This document shows positions 43,926 to 52,007 of a stretch of DNA of 64,000 bases, piece after piece. The translations under genes and the position numbers were made by a program. Where the stretch lies: the NCBI RefSeq assembly GCF_019801015.1, contig NZ_JAHVJZ010000001.1, positions 682,001-746,000 on the forward strand, given 5' to 3'. The notes beneath the pieces are model-generated. The model had not been told where the DNA came from. It was given only the letters and a program-made list of their open reading frames with translations, and did not search any database. Numbering within the stretch: the first letter of the stretch is position 1; every line of letters starts with the position of its first letter. The DNA is from Marinobacter nauticus. GTDB lineage: Bacteria; Pseudomonadota; Gammaproteobacteria; Enterobacterales; Shewanellaceae.

Positions 43926-45010
43926 AAATCGGAATCGTCGGTTGCGGGCAGCTGGCCCGCATGATGGCGCTGGCGGGGCTGCCCCGCGGCCTGGAGTTCA
44001 CCTTTTTGGCTGGTCCCACTGAAGACCCCGCGCCGGTTACCGGGCTTGGCCCCATCTACCGCATGAGCGAAGGCGAGTCCGGCGAATCCATTTACCAGGG
44101 CATGGGCCAGCCGGATGTGGTCACCACTGAGCGTGAACAGGTTGAGGTTGCTCTGCTCAAGTCTCTGCAGCCGTTTGCTCCGGTACACCCGGCCCCGGAA
44201 GCGGTATCCGTGTGCCAGCACCGTGCTCGAGAAAAGCAGTTTATCAATGACCAGGGCATCGCTACCGCCCCCTGGAAGCCCATTGATACCGACACCGATC
44301 TGGTGGCGCTGGGCAAAGAGTTGGGCTGGCCGCTGTTCATCAAGAGCTGCGAAGACGGCTACGACGGCTATAACCAGTGGCGCATGATGGGCCCGGATGA
44401 TGCGGTACCGCAGATCCCCGCAGACGTGGCCTGCATCGCCGAAGGCGGTGTGGCGTTTGAGCGGGAACTCTCGCTGGTGGCGGCACGCGGTCGCGATGGC
44501 AAGGTGGTGTGCTACCCGCTGACCGAAAATCATCACCGCAACGGCATTCTGCTGCACTCTCTGGCGCCGGCTCCGGCGCTGGAAGACGGACTGCAGGACA
44601 AAGCGGAAGCCATGGCCAAAAGCCTGCTGGATGCCTTCAATTATGTGGGCGTGCTGACCCTGGAGCTGTTCCTGGTGGATGGCGAGTTCAAGATCAACGA
44701 ACTGGCTCCACGGGTCCACAACAGCGGACACTGGACTCAGAGTGGCGCCCTCACCTGCCAGTTTGAAAACCACGTCCGTGCCATTGCCGGCCTGCCTCTG
44801 GGCCCCACTGATGCGCCCTGGCCGAGTGCCATGGTCAATCTGCTGGGCGTTGAGCCACCGAGCCCGACCATCCGTCCGGAAGGCAAGCTGCACTGGTACA
44901 ACAAAACCGTTCGCCCCGGCCGTAAGGTGGGCCACATCAACCTCACCGATCAGGACGCCACCGTGGTGAAACGTCAGGTCGAGGAACTGGTGGCGGTGCT
45001 TTACCCCTAA
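43922..45010 (+). CDS. purK: 5-(carboxyamino)imidazole ribonucleotide synthase
   Basis: 362-residue ATP-grasp ligase that couples AIR, ATP and HCO3- to form N5-CAIR, the bicarbonate-consuming step of purine synthesis. N-terminal [20 protein letters not shown]-grasp core with [15 protein letters not shown], metal motif [21 protein letters not shown]. Final gene of the small membrane protein-sbtA-purE-purK series. Confidence 0.96.
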   Translation: MKIGIVGCGQLARMMALAGLPRGLEFTFLAGPTEDPAPVTGLGPIYRMSEGESGESIYQGMGQPDVVTTEREQVEVALLKSLQPFAPVHPAPEAVSVCQHRAREKQFINDQGIATAPWKPIDTDTDLVALGKELGWPLFIKSCEDGYDGYNQWRMMGPDDAVPQIPADVACIAEGGVAFERELSLVAARGRDGKVVCYPLTENHHRNGILLHSLAPAPALEDGLQDKAEAMAKSLLDAFNYVGVLTLELFLVDGEFKINELAPRVHNSGHWTQSGALTCQFENHVRAIAGLPLGPTDAPWPSAMVNLLGVEPPSPTIRPEGKLHWYNKTVRPGRKVGHINLTDQDATVVKRQVEELVAVLYP

Positions 45011-45016
45011 GCCGGT

Positions 45017-45517
45017 TTAAGGCGCTGTTTTGTCCAGACTCTTCTGCCAGAACAGCGCCTTACCCATGGTCGGGTCCAACTCATAGCCAGCGAAACCAAA
45101 CCGCTCATAGGCTCGCTGAGCCACCCGATTGCCCTCCAGCACTTCCAGCGTCATCTTTGCGCATCCCCGCTCCCGGGCAATGCCCTCTATCGCTTCCAAC
45201 ATCGCCTGACACACGCCCTGCCCGCGACAATCCGGCGCCACCACAATGTCGTGCAGATTCAGCAGGGGCTGACAGTCAAAGGTGGAGAACCCGGCAAAGG
45301 CGTTGATCAGGCCAACCGGCCGGTTGTCTGAATACGCCAGCAAAGTAACGGCGCCGGGCACTTTGGCCAGTGCCGGCCCAAGCGTTGATTTCACCTCCGC
45401 CGTTAATGGCGTCCCCCCACCCATGGGATCACGGGCATACATATCGAGCACCTCCGCCAGCACGGCGCAGTCCTCATCATTGTGGTAGTCGGCAATACGC
45501 AGTGTCAGTGAGGTCAT
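45017..45517 (-). CDS. GNAT family N-acetyltransferase
   Basis: 166 residues. Clear GNAT core: LHDIVVAPDCRGQGVCQAMLEAIEGIARERGC with the RGQGV acetyl-CoA loop, and EVLEGNRVAQRAYERFGFAGYE for the C-terminal half. Substrate unknown. Last of seven tightly packed minus-strand genes (48422 to 45017), 3 bases after the DUF1643 gene. Converges on purK with a 6-base gap and no terminator. Confidence 0.88.
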   Translation of the reverse strand: MTSLTLRIADYHNDEDCAVLAEVLDMYARDPMGGGTPLTAEVKSTLGPALAKVPGAVTLLAYSDNRPVGLINAFAGFSTFDCQPLLNLHDIVVAPDCRGQGVCQAMLEAIEGIARERGCAKMTLEVLEGNRVAQRAYERFGFAGYELDPTMGKALFWQKSLDKTAP

Positions 45518-45520
45518 GGG

Positions 45521-46015
45521 TCAGTTCTCATTGTCAGAATGAAACGGTAATGGGGCGACAGATTCAGGCAGGTAAAGCGGATGGCGTGGCGAGCCATTAC
45601 GGCAGCGCCCGAGACAGCTAAGACGATAGCCTGCCAACGCGCCATTGAGCACCTCGCGATCACGGGCATTACGCTGTCCCATCCGACCCCAGGCGACCAG
45701 AATGCCATCGCAGTCCCGGGCCAGACAGCCAAGCCAGCTGTCATTGAGTGGGCCGATGGGATCGGGTTGCCGCCACAGGGCATCGGGATGGGGACTGCAC
45801 CAGGCATACAGGTTGGCCAGCCATAACGCCCCGTAGTGCCACTGCCGGGCAAAGCCGATGCAGCGGCGACTGGTGGGGTCATCCACCCTGGCGTCAGCAG
45901 TCGAGGGGTTCAGTCCTACCACCAGCAGGCGCGGCCCTCGTGCCCGCCAACAGCGCCAGAGCGCATAGCGGTAATGACCACAGGCTGAGAACACCGCGCC
46001 CCGCTCCATCGTCAC
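45521..46015 (-). CDS. DUF1643 domain protein
   Basis: 164 residues. Signature VVGLNPSTADARVDDPTSRRCIGFAR, then LANLYAWCSPHPDAL and a C-terminal ILVAWG segment: the DUF1643 family, distantly like uracil-DNA-glycosylase-fold proteins in its GLNPS motif. Function not established. Overlaps the preceding nuclease-like gene by 4 bases. Confidence 0.85.
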   Translation of the reverse strand: MTMERGAVFSACGHYRYALWRCWRARGPRLLVVGLNPSTADARVDDPTSRRCIGFARQWHYGALWLANLYAWCSPHPDALWRQPDPIGPLNDSWLGCLARDCDGILVAWGRMGQRNARDREVLNGALAGYRLSCLGRCRNGSPRHPLYLPESVAPLPFHSDNEN

Positions 46016-46410
46016 TCCAACTGGTGGAAAGCCCGGAGAAAGTCGTTTTTGGTCTGTTCAAACTTAAAGTGCCCGGGACTGTTGAGTGCCCTTTTGGGCT
46101 CCTCAAACGCCGGCATCACGTAGCCCCAGTTCGAGTTGCGGGCAAAGGCCACCACCACGTTAACGTGGCTGTCCGCCCACCGGTTGGTGATTTTATGGCG
46201 CTCGCCACTGGCCTCGACGGTTTTGACCTGTATCCGATGGTAGTGCGGACCATCGGAGATCAGAATGTCGGTCTGATGGCCGTTGTCCAACACCGGGGTA
46301 AACACCTGCCAGCCGTCCTGCATCAACCAACTGATCACCATGCTCTCAAACGCCGTGTTCTTCAGCGCCTGGTGCGTGCCTTCGGCGGTGGGTGTGGTCC
46401 TTCTGGGCAT
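46012..46410 (-). CDS. PD-(D/E)XK nuclease-like protein
   Basis: 132 residues. The order of acidic and lysine residues E22 (FESMVISWLM), D48 (HQTDILI), Q61-V-K63 (RIQVKT) matches the E...D...(E/Q)xK core of the PD-(D/E)XK superfamily, as in Holliday-junction-resolvase-like and DUF4365-type proteins. Activity is an inference from the motif. Translation is coupled to the DUF1643 gene. Confidence 0.65.
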   Translation of the reverse strand: MPRRTTPTAEGTHQALKNTAFESMVISWLMQDGWQVFTPVLDNGHQTDILISDGPHYHRIQVKTVEASGERHKITNRWADSHVNVVVAFARNSNWGYVMPAFEEPKRALNSPGHFKFEQTKNDFLRAFHQLE

Positions 46411-46422
46411 GACGGCTCCTTA

Positions 46423-46833
46423 TCAGGGATCGGGCAGGTTTGGCTCTGACGGGGTGGCGATAATGGTCAGGCTGTAGCGGCCAACTTCATCCCGACGGGC
46501 TGCATTGCGCATCAGATAGGTCAGGATGCGATACTCTCCGTCCATCACCGCTTCGCCTTCAAAGCGGGTGCCGGAAGTGGAGCCGATAAACAGTGCGGTG
46601 TCCTGTTTGGGGCCGGTGATATTGAAGTACTGAAAGCGATTGTCACTCTGCAGAACCACACTCCAGCGCTGGCCCTGCCTGAGGCTGACCCGGTACTCCA
46701 TCAGCTCGTAGCCATTAAGGCGCCCCTGCACCTTAACCTCCCCATCACCTGCGAGGCTCAGCGGCTGTATCGCGTGCTCCGCCATCACATTCAGTGACAC
46801 CAGCAGCAACCCCAGCAATGAAACCAGCCTCAT
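46423..46833 (-). CDS. Secreted PliG-like protein
   Basis: 136 residues with signal peptide MRLVSLLGLLLVSLNVMA. The mature beta-rich domain shows GYELMEYRVSLRQGQRWSVVLQ and YRILTYLMRNAARRDEVGRYSLTI, the layout of PliG (inhibitor of g-type lysozyme, E. coli YcgK) and related periplasmic proteins. Probable periplasmic role; inhibition of lysozyme not shown. Overlaps the RDD gene by 4 bases. Confidence 0.65.
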   Translation of the reverse strand: MRLVSLLGLLLVSLNVMAEHAIQPLSLAGDGEVKVQGRLNGYELMEYRVSLRQGQRWSVVLQSDNRFQYFNITGPKQDTALFIGSTSGTRFEGEAVMDGEYRILTYLMRNAARRDEVGRYSLTIIATPSEPNLPDP

Positions 46834-47294
46834 GGCGCCTCCTGTTCAAATTCCACCGGCGTGTGGGCCTGACGGCGCACCACAACCGTGCCAGCAAGTT
46901 TGTCGTGCCACCCCTGCTTGCGCTTATCGAACCCCACCCATATCAGTCCCAGCAGCAGCGGAATGGTGCTGACGTAGTAACCCAGATACCGCATCACCAG
47001 CTGTCCGGTGCTGGGCTTGCCGCCGGTTTTGGCATCCACAATGGTCAGTTTCAGGATCATCTTACCCGGTGTCGCCGACTTATAGCTCCAGAACACCAGC
47101 ACTACGATGGCCGGGAAGATGTAGTTCAGCAAAAGATCCCAGGGGCCATAGAGAAACCGCTCAGTAAGCCAGTAGTCCTGACCGTAGATGGCGGTGAGAA
47201 TGGGGGTGATGATCAACGCCAGCAACAAGGTATCGATCAGGGCCGCGCCCACCCGTATCCAGAAACCGCCATACGCCATCTCTTGCTGTTCCAT
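46830..47294 (-). CDS. RDD family membrane protein
   Basis: 154 residues with three or four membrane segments and the RDD marks GGFWIRVGAALIDTLLL (R...D) and SATPGKMILKLTIVDAKTG, then RKQGWHDKLAGTVVV. RDD proteins are small membrane proteins, some with Na+/H+ antiport activity; the role here is unknown. Between a small membrane protein gene (11-base gap) and the PliG-like gene. Confidence 0.88.
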   Translation of the reverse strand: MEQQEMAYGGFWIRVGAALIDTLLLALIITPILTAIYGQDYWLTERFLYGPWDLLLNYIFPAIVVLVFWSYKSATPGKMILKLTIVDAKTGGKPSTGQLVMRYLGYYVSTIPLLLGLIWVGFDKRKQGWHDKLAGTVVVRRQAHTPVEFEQEAP

Positions 47295-47305
47295 TCAGAC
47301 GCTCC

Positions 47306-47554
47306 TCAGGTTTGCCGCCACCACTGCCGGGCCAGCAACACGCCAGCACCGGTCATGCCGAAACTGGGCAGCGTGGGCCCCAGCCAGCTGATAAAGGTAC
47401 CCCAGACATAGTGCCACTGGGTGCCACTGACCGAGCGGAATATGCCGCCAGGGTTCTCACACCAGTCCCAGATCGCCATCAGTCCGGAGAGCATGGCGGC
47501 TATGGCGATACCGATGCTGGTCCCCTGCAGCGCTGCTCTGATCCAACGATTCAT
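47306..47554 (-). CDS. Small two-helix membrane protein, unknown function
   Basis: 82 residues; hydrophobic segments about 10-29 (TSIGIAIAAMLSGLMAIWDW) and 50-75 (TFISWLGPTLPSFGMTGAGVLLA). The ATG at 47554 has GAGG eight bases upstream. Ten bases after the preceding gene in the same seven-gene run. Not recognised. Confidence 0.6.
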   Translation of the reverse strand: MNRWIRAALQGTSIGIAIAAMLSGLMAIWDWCENPGGIFRSVSGTQWHYVWGTFISWLGPTLPSFGMTGAGVLLARQWWRQT

Positions 47555-47564
47555 CTGCACGTCC

Positions 47565-48422
47565 TCAGTAAACTGCGATGCCAAAGGCAAGAAGCCGCCT
47601 TGGCAGAACCTCATCCAGATCGCTCAGGTCAGCCTGATGGAGCTGGATAAGCTTAAGGCCCAACTGCCGATAAAGCGCTTGCCGGGCTGCCAGTGAGTCC
47701 GTGTCCAGTCCCTCCACATAATCAATGTAGATGGCGCCACGGGGCAGGAAGAAACTGCAATAGGTTTCGCTGTCCTGGCCCAGCGTTTCCCGAACCGGTC
47801 GCTCGTAGGCGTGTGCCAGGCCTGCCAGATAAAGCCAGTTGTCGATGGTTAGCTCGGCAACAGAACGCACATAGTGACCGTCCAAAGTGCGGTACTTAGC
47901 ATCAAACTTAGCGCGAAAACTGGCAATCGACCCGTGCGTGGATTCCTTGTCAGCGTCTTTACCCAGCGCCTGCGCCAATGCCCGTTTAAACAGCGGGTCG
48001 GTCACCAGCGCGGCAGGCCATAGACTGTAGGGTGCACCACTGCGCTTGTCCGCTTGCTGAACACCACCGGCTTCTCTGCCATTTTCCGTCACACGCCAGC
48101 CCTTCGGTGCCGGTGCCAGATAACCAATCTCATGCAACAGACCCAGCAGGCTTTCCCGTCCCAGACCGGTGGACTCGGAAAACTTGGACACGCTGAGCAG
48201 CCCTTCAGCCCCAGGGAGAATCAGGTTTTCCGGCCACACCACGTACTCACCGAACTTGTCGCTGTGTGCAGTGCTGCCGCCAGCCATCCGGCCCTGTTCG
48301 GTCAGACACCAGCGTTCCGCTTCCCGCACCAGATAGCCGGCACGGGAAAGACGCTCAAACAGCGTTTTGGCAGGGACGCCCAGGGATTTCGCCAGGGCGG
48401 TGGTGGAAAGGGTTTTGGCCAT
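47565..48422 (-). CDS. Two-repeat HTH-like protein with C-terminal nuclease-like domain
   Basis: 285 residues. The N-terminal half contains an internal duplication of about 66 residues (5-70 and 74-140); both copies run through a short helix-turn-helix-like start, then W-x-LTEQGRMAGG / W-x-VTENGREAGG and a final Y-VVWPENL / Y-SLWPAAL. The C-terminal half (about 170-285) has RSVAELTIDNWLYLAGLAHAYERPV and YCSFFLPRGAIYIDYVEG, the layout of a Vsr/DUF559-like PD-(D/E)XK fold. The catalytic Asp expected before FFLP is Ser, so it may be inactive. GGAG precedes the ATG at 48422. First gene of the seven-gene run. Confidence 0.6.
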   Translation of the reverse strand: MAKTLSTTALAKSLGVPAKTLFERLSRAGYLVREAERWCLTEQGRMAGGSTAHSDKFGEYVVWPENLILPGAEGLLSVSKFSESTGLGRESLLGLLHEIGYLAPAPKGWRVTENGREAGGVQQADKRSGAPYSLWPAALVTDPLFKRALAQALGKDADKESTHGSIASFRAKFDAKYRTLDGHYVRSVAELTIDNWLYLAGLAHAYERPVRETLGQDSETYCSFFLPRGAIYIDYVEGLDTDSLAARQALYRQLGLKLIQLHQADLSDLDEVLPRRLLAFGIAVY

Positions 48423-48520
48423 TTCAGGCTCCGGTCTATGCATTCACCCAAACAGGGTAACAGTATGAAAAATCAAAGGCTAACGGGCACTTAACTGAAA
48501 GATCGCCATCCCGCCCCGGG

Positions 48521-48568
48521 CGGACACTCAAAAGTGTCCGCACCGGACACTCCGGACATCACGGACAC
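48521..48568 (+). promoter_or_regulatory. CGGACAC repeat cluster, candidate enhancer (UAS) of a sigma-54 promoter
   Basis: A perfect inverted repeat CGGACACTCAAAAGTGTCCG (48521-48540) is followed by CGGACAC at 48544, CGGACAT at 48553 and CGGACAC at 48562, spaced by 9 bases. It lies 70-115 bases upstream of a -24/-12 promoter and is the likely site for the NtrC-type regulator encoded at the end of the downstream gene set. A further single CGGACAC is at 48672. Confidence 0.6.
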
Positions 48569-48634
48569 TTTCCAGTCGTCGAACAAAACAGAAATACGCC
48601 AACTTATTCAACGTGTTAGGCAGCTTTTCGCGAC

Positions 48635-48651
48635 TTGGCACGATGTTCGCT
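48635..48651 (+). promoter_or_regulatory. Sigma-54 (-24/-12) promoter
   Basis: TTGGCACGATGTTCGCT matches the consensus YTGGCACG-N4-TTGCW with one change (TC for TT). GG at 48637-48638 and GC at 48649-48650 are 10 bases apart, as required. The start of transcription would be near 48662, about 30 bases before the ATG of the efflux adaptor gene. Confidence 0.75.
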
Positions 48652-48693
48652 CTAATTCTGCCATCTACGGGCGGACACCCTCGGGAAATTAGG

Positions 48694-49947
48694 ATGATTC
48701 AGGACACATCAGGACAAGACATTCAACGCACCCGGCCCAGCCGAAAGCGCTGGGGCTGGCTGGCTCTGGCCGGTTGCCTGTTGCTGGGCAGCGCCGGCTA
48801 CCTGTGGGCCAGCTATGGTCAGGGCCAGCAAAGCGTCCGGGCCAGTCGGTTGCAGCTGGCCACCGTTGAGCGTGGCGACATGGTGCGGGAGATCGCCGCC
48901 CGCGGCCGAATCGTTGCCGCCAACGCGCCGATGCTCTACAGCCCCTCTCCCGGCCGAATCAATCTGTTGGTTCAGGCCGGTGAAATGGTCGATGAAGGCC
49001 AGGTTCTGGCCCGCATCGACAGCCCGGAACTGGACGCCGAACTGTCCCAGCAGCAGGCGGCGCAATCCAGCCTGGAGCTGGACCTGCAGCGTCGTGAACT
49101 GGATGCCCGCCGCACCCAGCTTGAACTGCAACGCCGTTTGGACCAGGCGCAGGTCACACTGACCGCCGCCGAACGGGAAAAGCGCCGCGCCGACAAAGCC
49201 GCCGAAACCGACCTGATCAGCGACATCGATCACCAGCAGGCACAGGACGAATTTGCCAGCGCCCGCATCGCTTTCCATCACGCTCAGCAGGAGTTTGACC
49301 TGGCCAGAGACACCCTGCGATTTGAGCAGAGAACCGCCGAGGTGGGCCTCAATCGTCAACGTCTCCTGGTGGCAGAGCTGCAACGCCAGGTCAACGCGCT
49401 GGCCCTGCGCTCGCCGTTAACCGGCATGGTGGGCAACACCCTGGTGGAGGAGCGCGAACAGGTGGCGGACAACCAGCCGCTGCTGTCGGTGGTCAGCCTG
49501 ACGGAGTACCAGGCGGAGCTGGATGTACCGGAAAGCTACGCCGACGAGCTGGGCCTGACCATGCCGGTAGAACTGGAGGTGGGCGGAACCACCATTACCG
49601 GTGAGATCGCTGGAATTTCACCGGAGATCGTCGCCAATCAGGTCAGTGTGCGGGTGCGTTTCGACGCCACTGATGTACGCCTGAGACAGAATCAGCGCCT
49701 GACGGCCAAAGTTCGGCTCGAATCCCTGGAAAACGTGCTGATGGTCCGTCGAGGCGCCTTTATTCAGTCCGGTCAGGGCCGCTTCGGCTACCGGGTCGAG
49801 GGCCAACTGGCCCACAAAGTGCCGCTTCAACTGGGCGCTTCCAGCCTCACTCATGTTCAGGTCGTCGATGGGCTCGACGCCGGCGACCAACTCATCATTT
49901 CCGATCTCTCAGGGCTGCTGCAGAGCAGCGAGATCCTCATCAAGTAA
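48694..49947 (+). CDS. Efflux ABC transporter periplasmic adaptor (MacA/HlyD type)
   Basis: 417 residues: N-terminal membrane anchor (WGWLALAGCLLLGSAGYLW, about 22-40), biotinyl-lipoyl-like domain (PSPGRINLLVQAGEMVDEGQVLARI), a long coiled-coil hairpin (about 110-220, rich in Gln/Arg heptads), second lipoyl half (LTGMVGNTLVEEREQVADNQPLL) and beta-barrel/membrane-proximal domains. Joins the inner-membrane ABC permeases to an outer-membrane channel. The ATG at 48694 follows AGG. First gene of a six-gene unit under the sigma-54 promoter. Confidence 0.9.
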   Translation: MIQDTSGQDIQRTRPSRKRWGWLALAGCLLLGSAGYLWASYGQGQQSVRASRLQLATVERGDMVREIAARGRIVAANAPMLYSPSPGRINLLVQAGEMVDEGQVLARIDSPELDAELSQQQAAQSSLELDLQRRELDARRTQLELQRRLDQAQVTLTAAEREKRRADKAAETDLISDIDHQQAQDEFASARIAFHHAQQEFDLARDTLRFEQRTAEVGLNRQRLLVAELQRQVNALALRSPLTGMVGNTLVEEREQVADNQPLLSVVSLTEYQAELDVPESYADELGLTMPVELEVGGTTITGEIAGISPEIVANQVSVRVRFDATDVRLRQNQRLTAKVRLESLENVLMVRRGAFIQSGQGRFGYRVEGQLAHKVPLQLGASSLTHVQVVDGLDAGDQLIISDLSGLLQSSEILIK

Positions 49948-49958
49948 AGGAGTGCCCC

Positions 49959-50672
49959 ATGCTGCACATGGACAACATTGGCAAGGTATTTCGTACCGAC
50001 CTGATTGAAACCCACGCCCTGAGAGGCTTTCAACTGAAAGTCAATGAAGGCGAATTTGTTGCGGTAACCGGCCCGTCCGGTTCCGGCAAAACCACCTTCC
50101 TCAACATTGCCGGACTGCTGGAGAGCGCCACTGCCGGACAGTACTTTCTGGATGGCGAAGAGGTCAGCATGCTGACCGACCGCGAGCGCTCCCGTCTGCG
50201 CAATGAGAAAATCGGCTTTATCTTCCAGGGCTACAACCTGCTGCCCGATCTCAACCTGTTCGATAACGTTGATGTGCCGCTGCGCTACCGCGGCTTTAAT
50301 GCGACAGAGCGCAAACGTCGCATCGAGCAGGCACTGGAGCAGGTTGGGCTGGCGGCACGGATGAAGCACCTGCCCTCCCAGCTTTCCGGGGGCCAGCAGC
50401 AGCGGGTAGCCATTGCCCGTGCATTGGCGGGCGAACCGCGCATCCTGTTGGCGGATGAGCCCACCGGCAACCTCGATTCGCTGATGGCGCGCCAGGTGAT
50501 GGACCTGTTGCGGGAGATCAACCGCGCCGGCACCACCATCATTATGGTGACCCACGATGCCGAGCAGGCGGCTCAGACTCAGCGCAACATCCACATCGTT
50601 GACGGACAGGTGTGCGACCTGGCGATGCTGAACCGTCGCACCACCCCGCAAGCTGCTGTCGCACAGGCCTGA
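49959..50672 (+). CDS. ABC transporter ATP-binding protein, MacB/LolD type
   Basis: 237 residues; Walker A GPSGSGKTT, Q-loop FQGYNLLPDLN, signature LSGGQQQR, Walker B ILLADEPTGNLDS with catalytic Glu, H-loop VTHD. Belongs to the MacB-type class, working as separate ATPase rather than fused to the permease as in E. coli MacB. Energises the two permeases that follow. Confidence 0.94.
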   Translation: MLHMDNIGKVFRTDLIETHALRGFQLKVNEGEFVAVTGPSGSGKTTFLNIAGLLESATAGQYFLDGEEVSMLTDRERSRLRNEKIGFIFQGYNLLPDLNLFDNVDVPLRYRGFNATERKRRIEQALEQVGLAARMKHLPSQLSGGQQQRVAIARALAGEPRILLADEPTGNLDSLMARQVMDLLREINRAGTTIIMVTHDAEQAAQTQRNIHIVDGQVCDLAMLNRRTTPQAAVAQA

Positions 50673-50683
50673 GGAGCCCGGTC

Positions 50684-51997
50684 ATGTTTTTCTATTACCT
50701 GAAACTGGCCTGGCTCAGCCTGAAACAGAGCCCGGTGATCAGCGGCCTGATGGTGCTGGCCATCGCCATTGGCATCGGCGCGGCAGGCACCAGTCTGACC
50801 GTCCATCACACCATGAGCCACAACCCCATGGCCCACAAGAATGACCGGCTCTACGCGGTCCAGCTGAAAAGCCATGAGGATGGCCACAGTTCCGGCACCT
50901 CCGATGGGATCTACTACCAGATCACCTACCAGGATGCGCTCAACCTGAGCCAGCAGAGTGGCCCGGTTCGCCAGTCACCGATGATCCGCACCGGCTTTAC
51001 CATCAAAACCGGCCGGGAAGATCTCTACCCCTTTATTGCTGCCGGCCGGGCCGCCAGCCGGGATTTCTTTTCCATGTTCGAAGCCACCTTCCTGCATGGT
51101 GCCCCCTGGACCGCACAACAGGACAAACTGGGTGAGCCGGTTACGGTGATCAGCCAAAGCCTGAACGACAAGCTGTTTGGTGGTGGTGATAATGTCGGCC
51201 AAACCATCGACGCCAACGGCCAAAGCTACACCGTGGTGGGCATCATCGAGGACTATCAGCCGCAGCCGCTGTTTTACGACGTCAACAACGGTGCCTTTCA
51301 CGACCATGAAGAGATGTTTATCCCCTTCAGCCTGCTGCCGGTTCATGAGATTGAAGCCTGGGGCAATACCGACGGCTGGAAGCAGGAAGCGATCAGCACC
51401 TACCAGGATCGCCTCAACTCCGAGCTGTATTGGGTTCAGTATTGGGTTGAGCTGAATGGCCCGGAACACAAGGCGCAGTACCAGCAGCAGCTGGCCGCCT
51501 ACATGGAGCAGCAACAGAAACTGGGTCGCTTCCCCTCAGAAACCCCGGAAAGCGCGTTGCGCACCGTCAGTGAATGGCTTGAGTACAACGAGGTGGTCAG
51601 CGAGGACAACCGCATTCTGCTGGCACTCTCCTTCCTGTTCCTGTTGGTGTGTCTGGTCAACACTGTCGGGCTGTTGCTGGCCAAGTTCCTTCGCCACGCT
51701 TCCCATGCCGGCATCCGCCGCGCTCTGGGAGCCAGCCGCGGGCAGATCCTGGCCCAACACATGATGGAAGTGGCACTGATTGGCGTATTGGGTGGCATCC
51801 TGGGCAGCGTTCTGGCCCTGGGCGGACTGGCGGGGCTGCGTCAGCTGTATCCCGGTTATGACCAGCTGGCCCGGATGGACTTCACCATCCTGATCACCCT
51901 GATTGCTCTGTCACTGGCGGCCGCTTTGTTGGCCGGCCTGTTTCCCGCCTGGCGGATTGGTCGCACCAATCCCGCTGGCTATCTGAAGAGCCAATAA
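50684..51997 (+). CDS. ABC transporter permease (MacB/FtsX-like), first
   Basis: 437 residues. One N-terminal membrane helix (SGLMVLAIAIGIGAAGTSL), a large periplasmic MacB-type domain (about 45-305), then three helices in the FtsX domain with FLRHASHAGIRRALGASRGQIL, the coupling-helix motif. The ATG at 50684 follows GAGGAG; it is 11 bases after the ATPase gene. Confidence 0.9.
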   Translation: MFFYYLKLAWLSLKQSPVISGLMVLAIAIGIGAAGTSLTVHHTMSHNPMAHKNDRLYAVQLKSHEDGHSSGTSDGIYYQITYQDALNLSQQSGPVRQSPMIRTGFTIKTGREDLYPFIAAGRAASRDFFSMFEATFLHGAPWTAQQDKLGEPVTVISQSLNDKLFGGGDNVGQTIDANGQSYTVVGIIEDYQPQPLFYDVNNGAFHDHEEMFIPFSLLPVHEIEAWGNTDGWKQEAISTYQDRLNSELYWVQYWVELNGPEHKAQYQQQLAAYMEQQQKLGRFPSETPESALRTVSEWLEYNEVVSEDNRILLALSFLFLLVCLVNTVGLLLAKFLRHASHAGIRRALGASRGQILAQHMMEVALIGVLGGILGSVLALGGLAGLRQLYPGYDQLARMDFTILITLIALSLAAALLAGLFPAWRIGRTNPAGYLKSQ

Positions 51998-52007
51998 GGA
52001 GCGGCAC

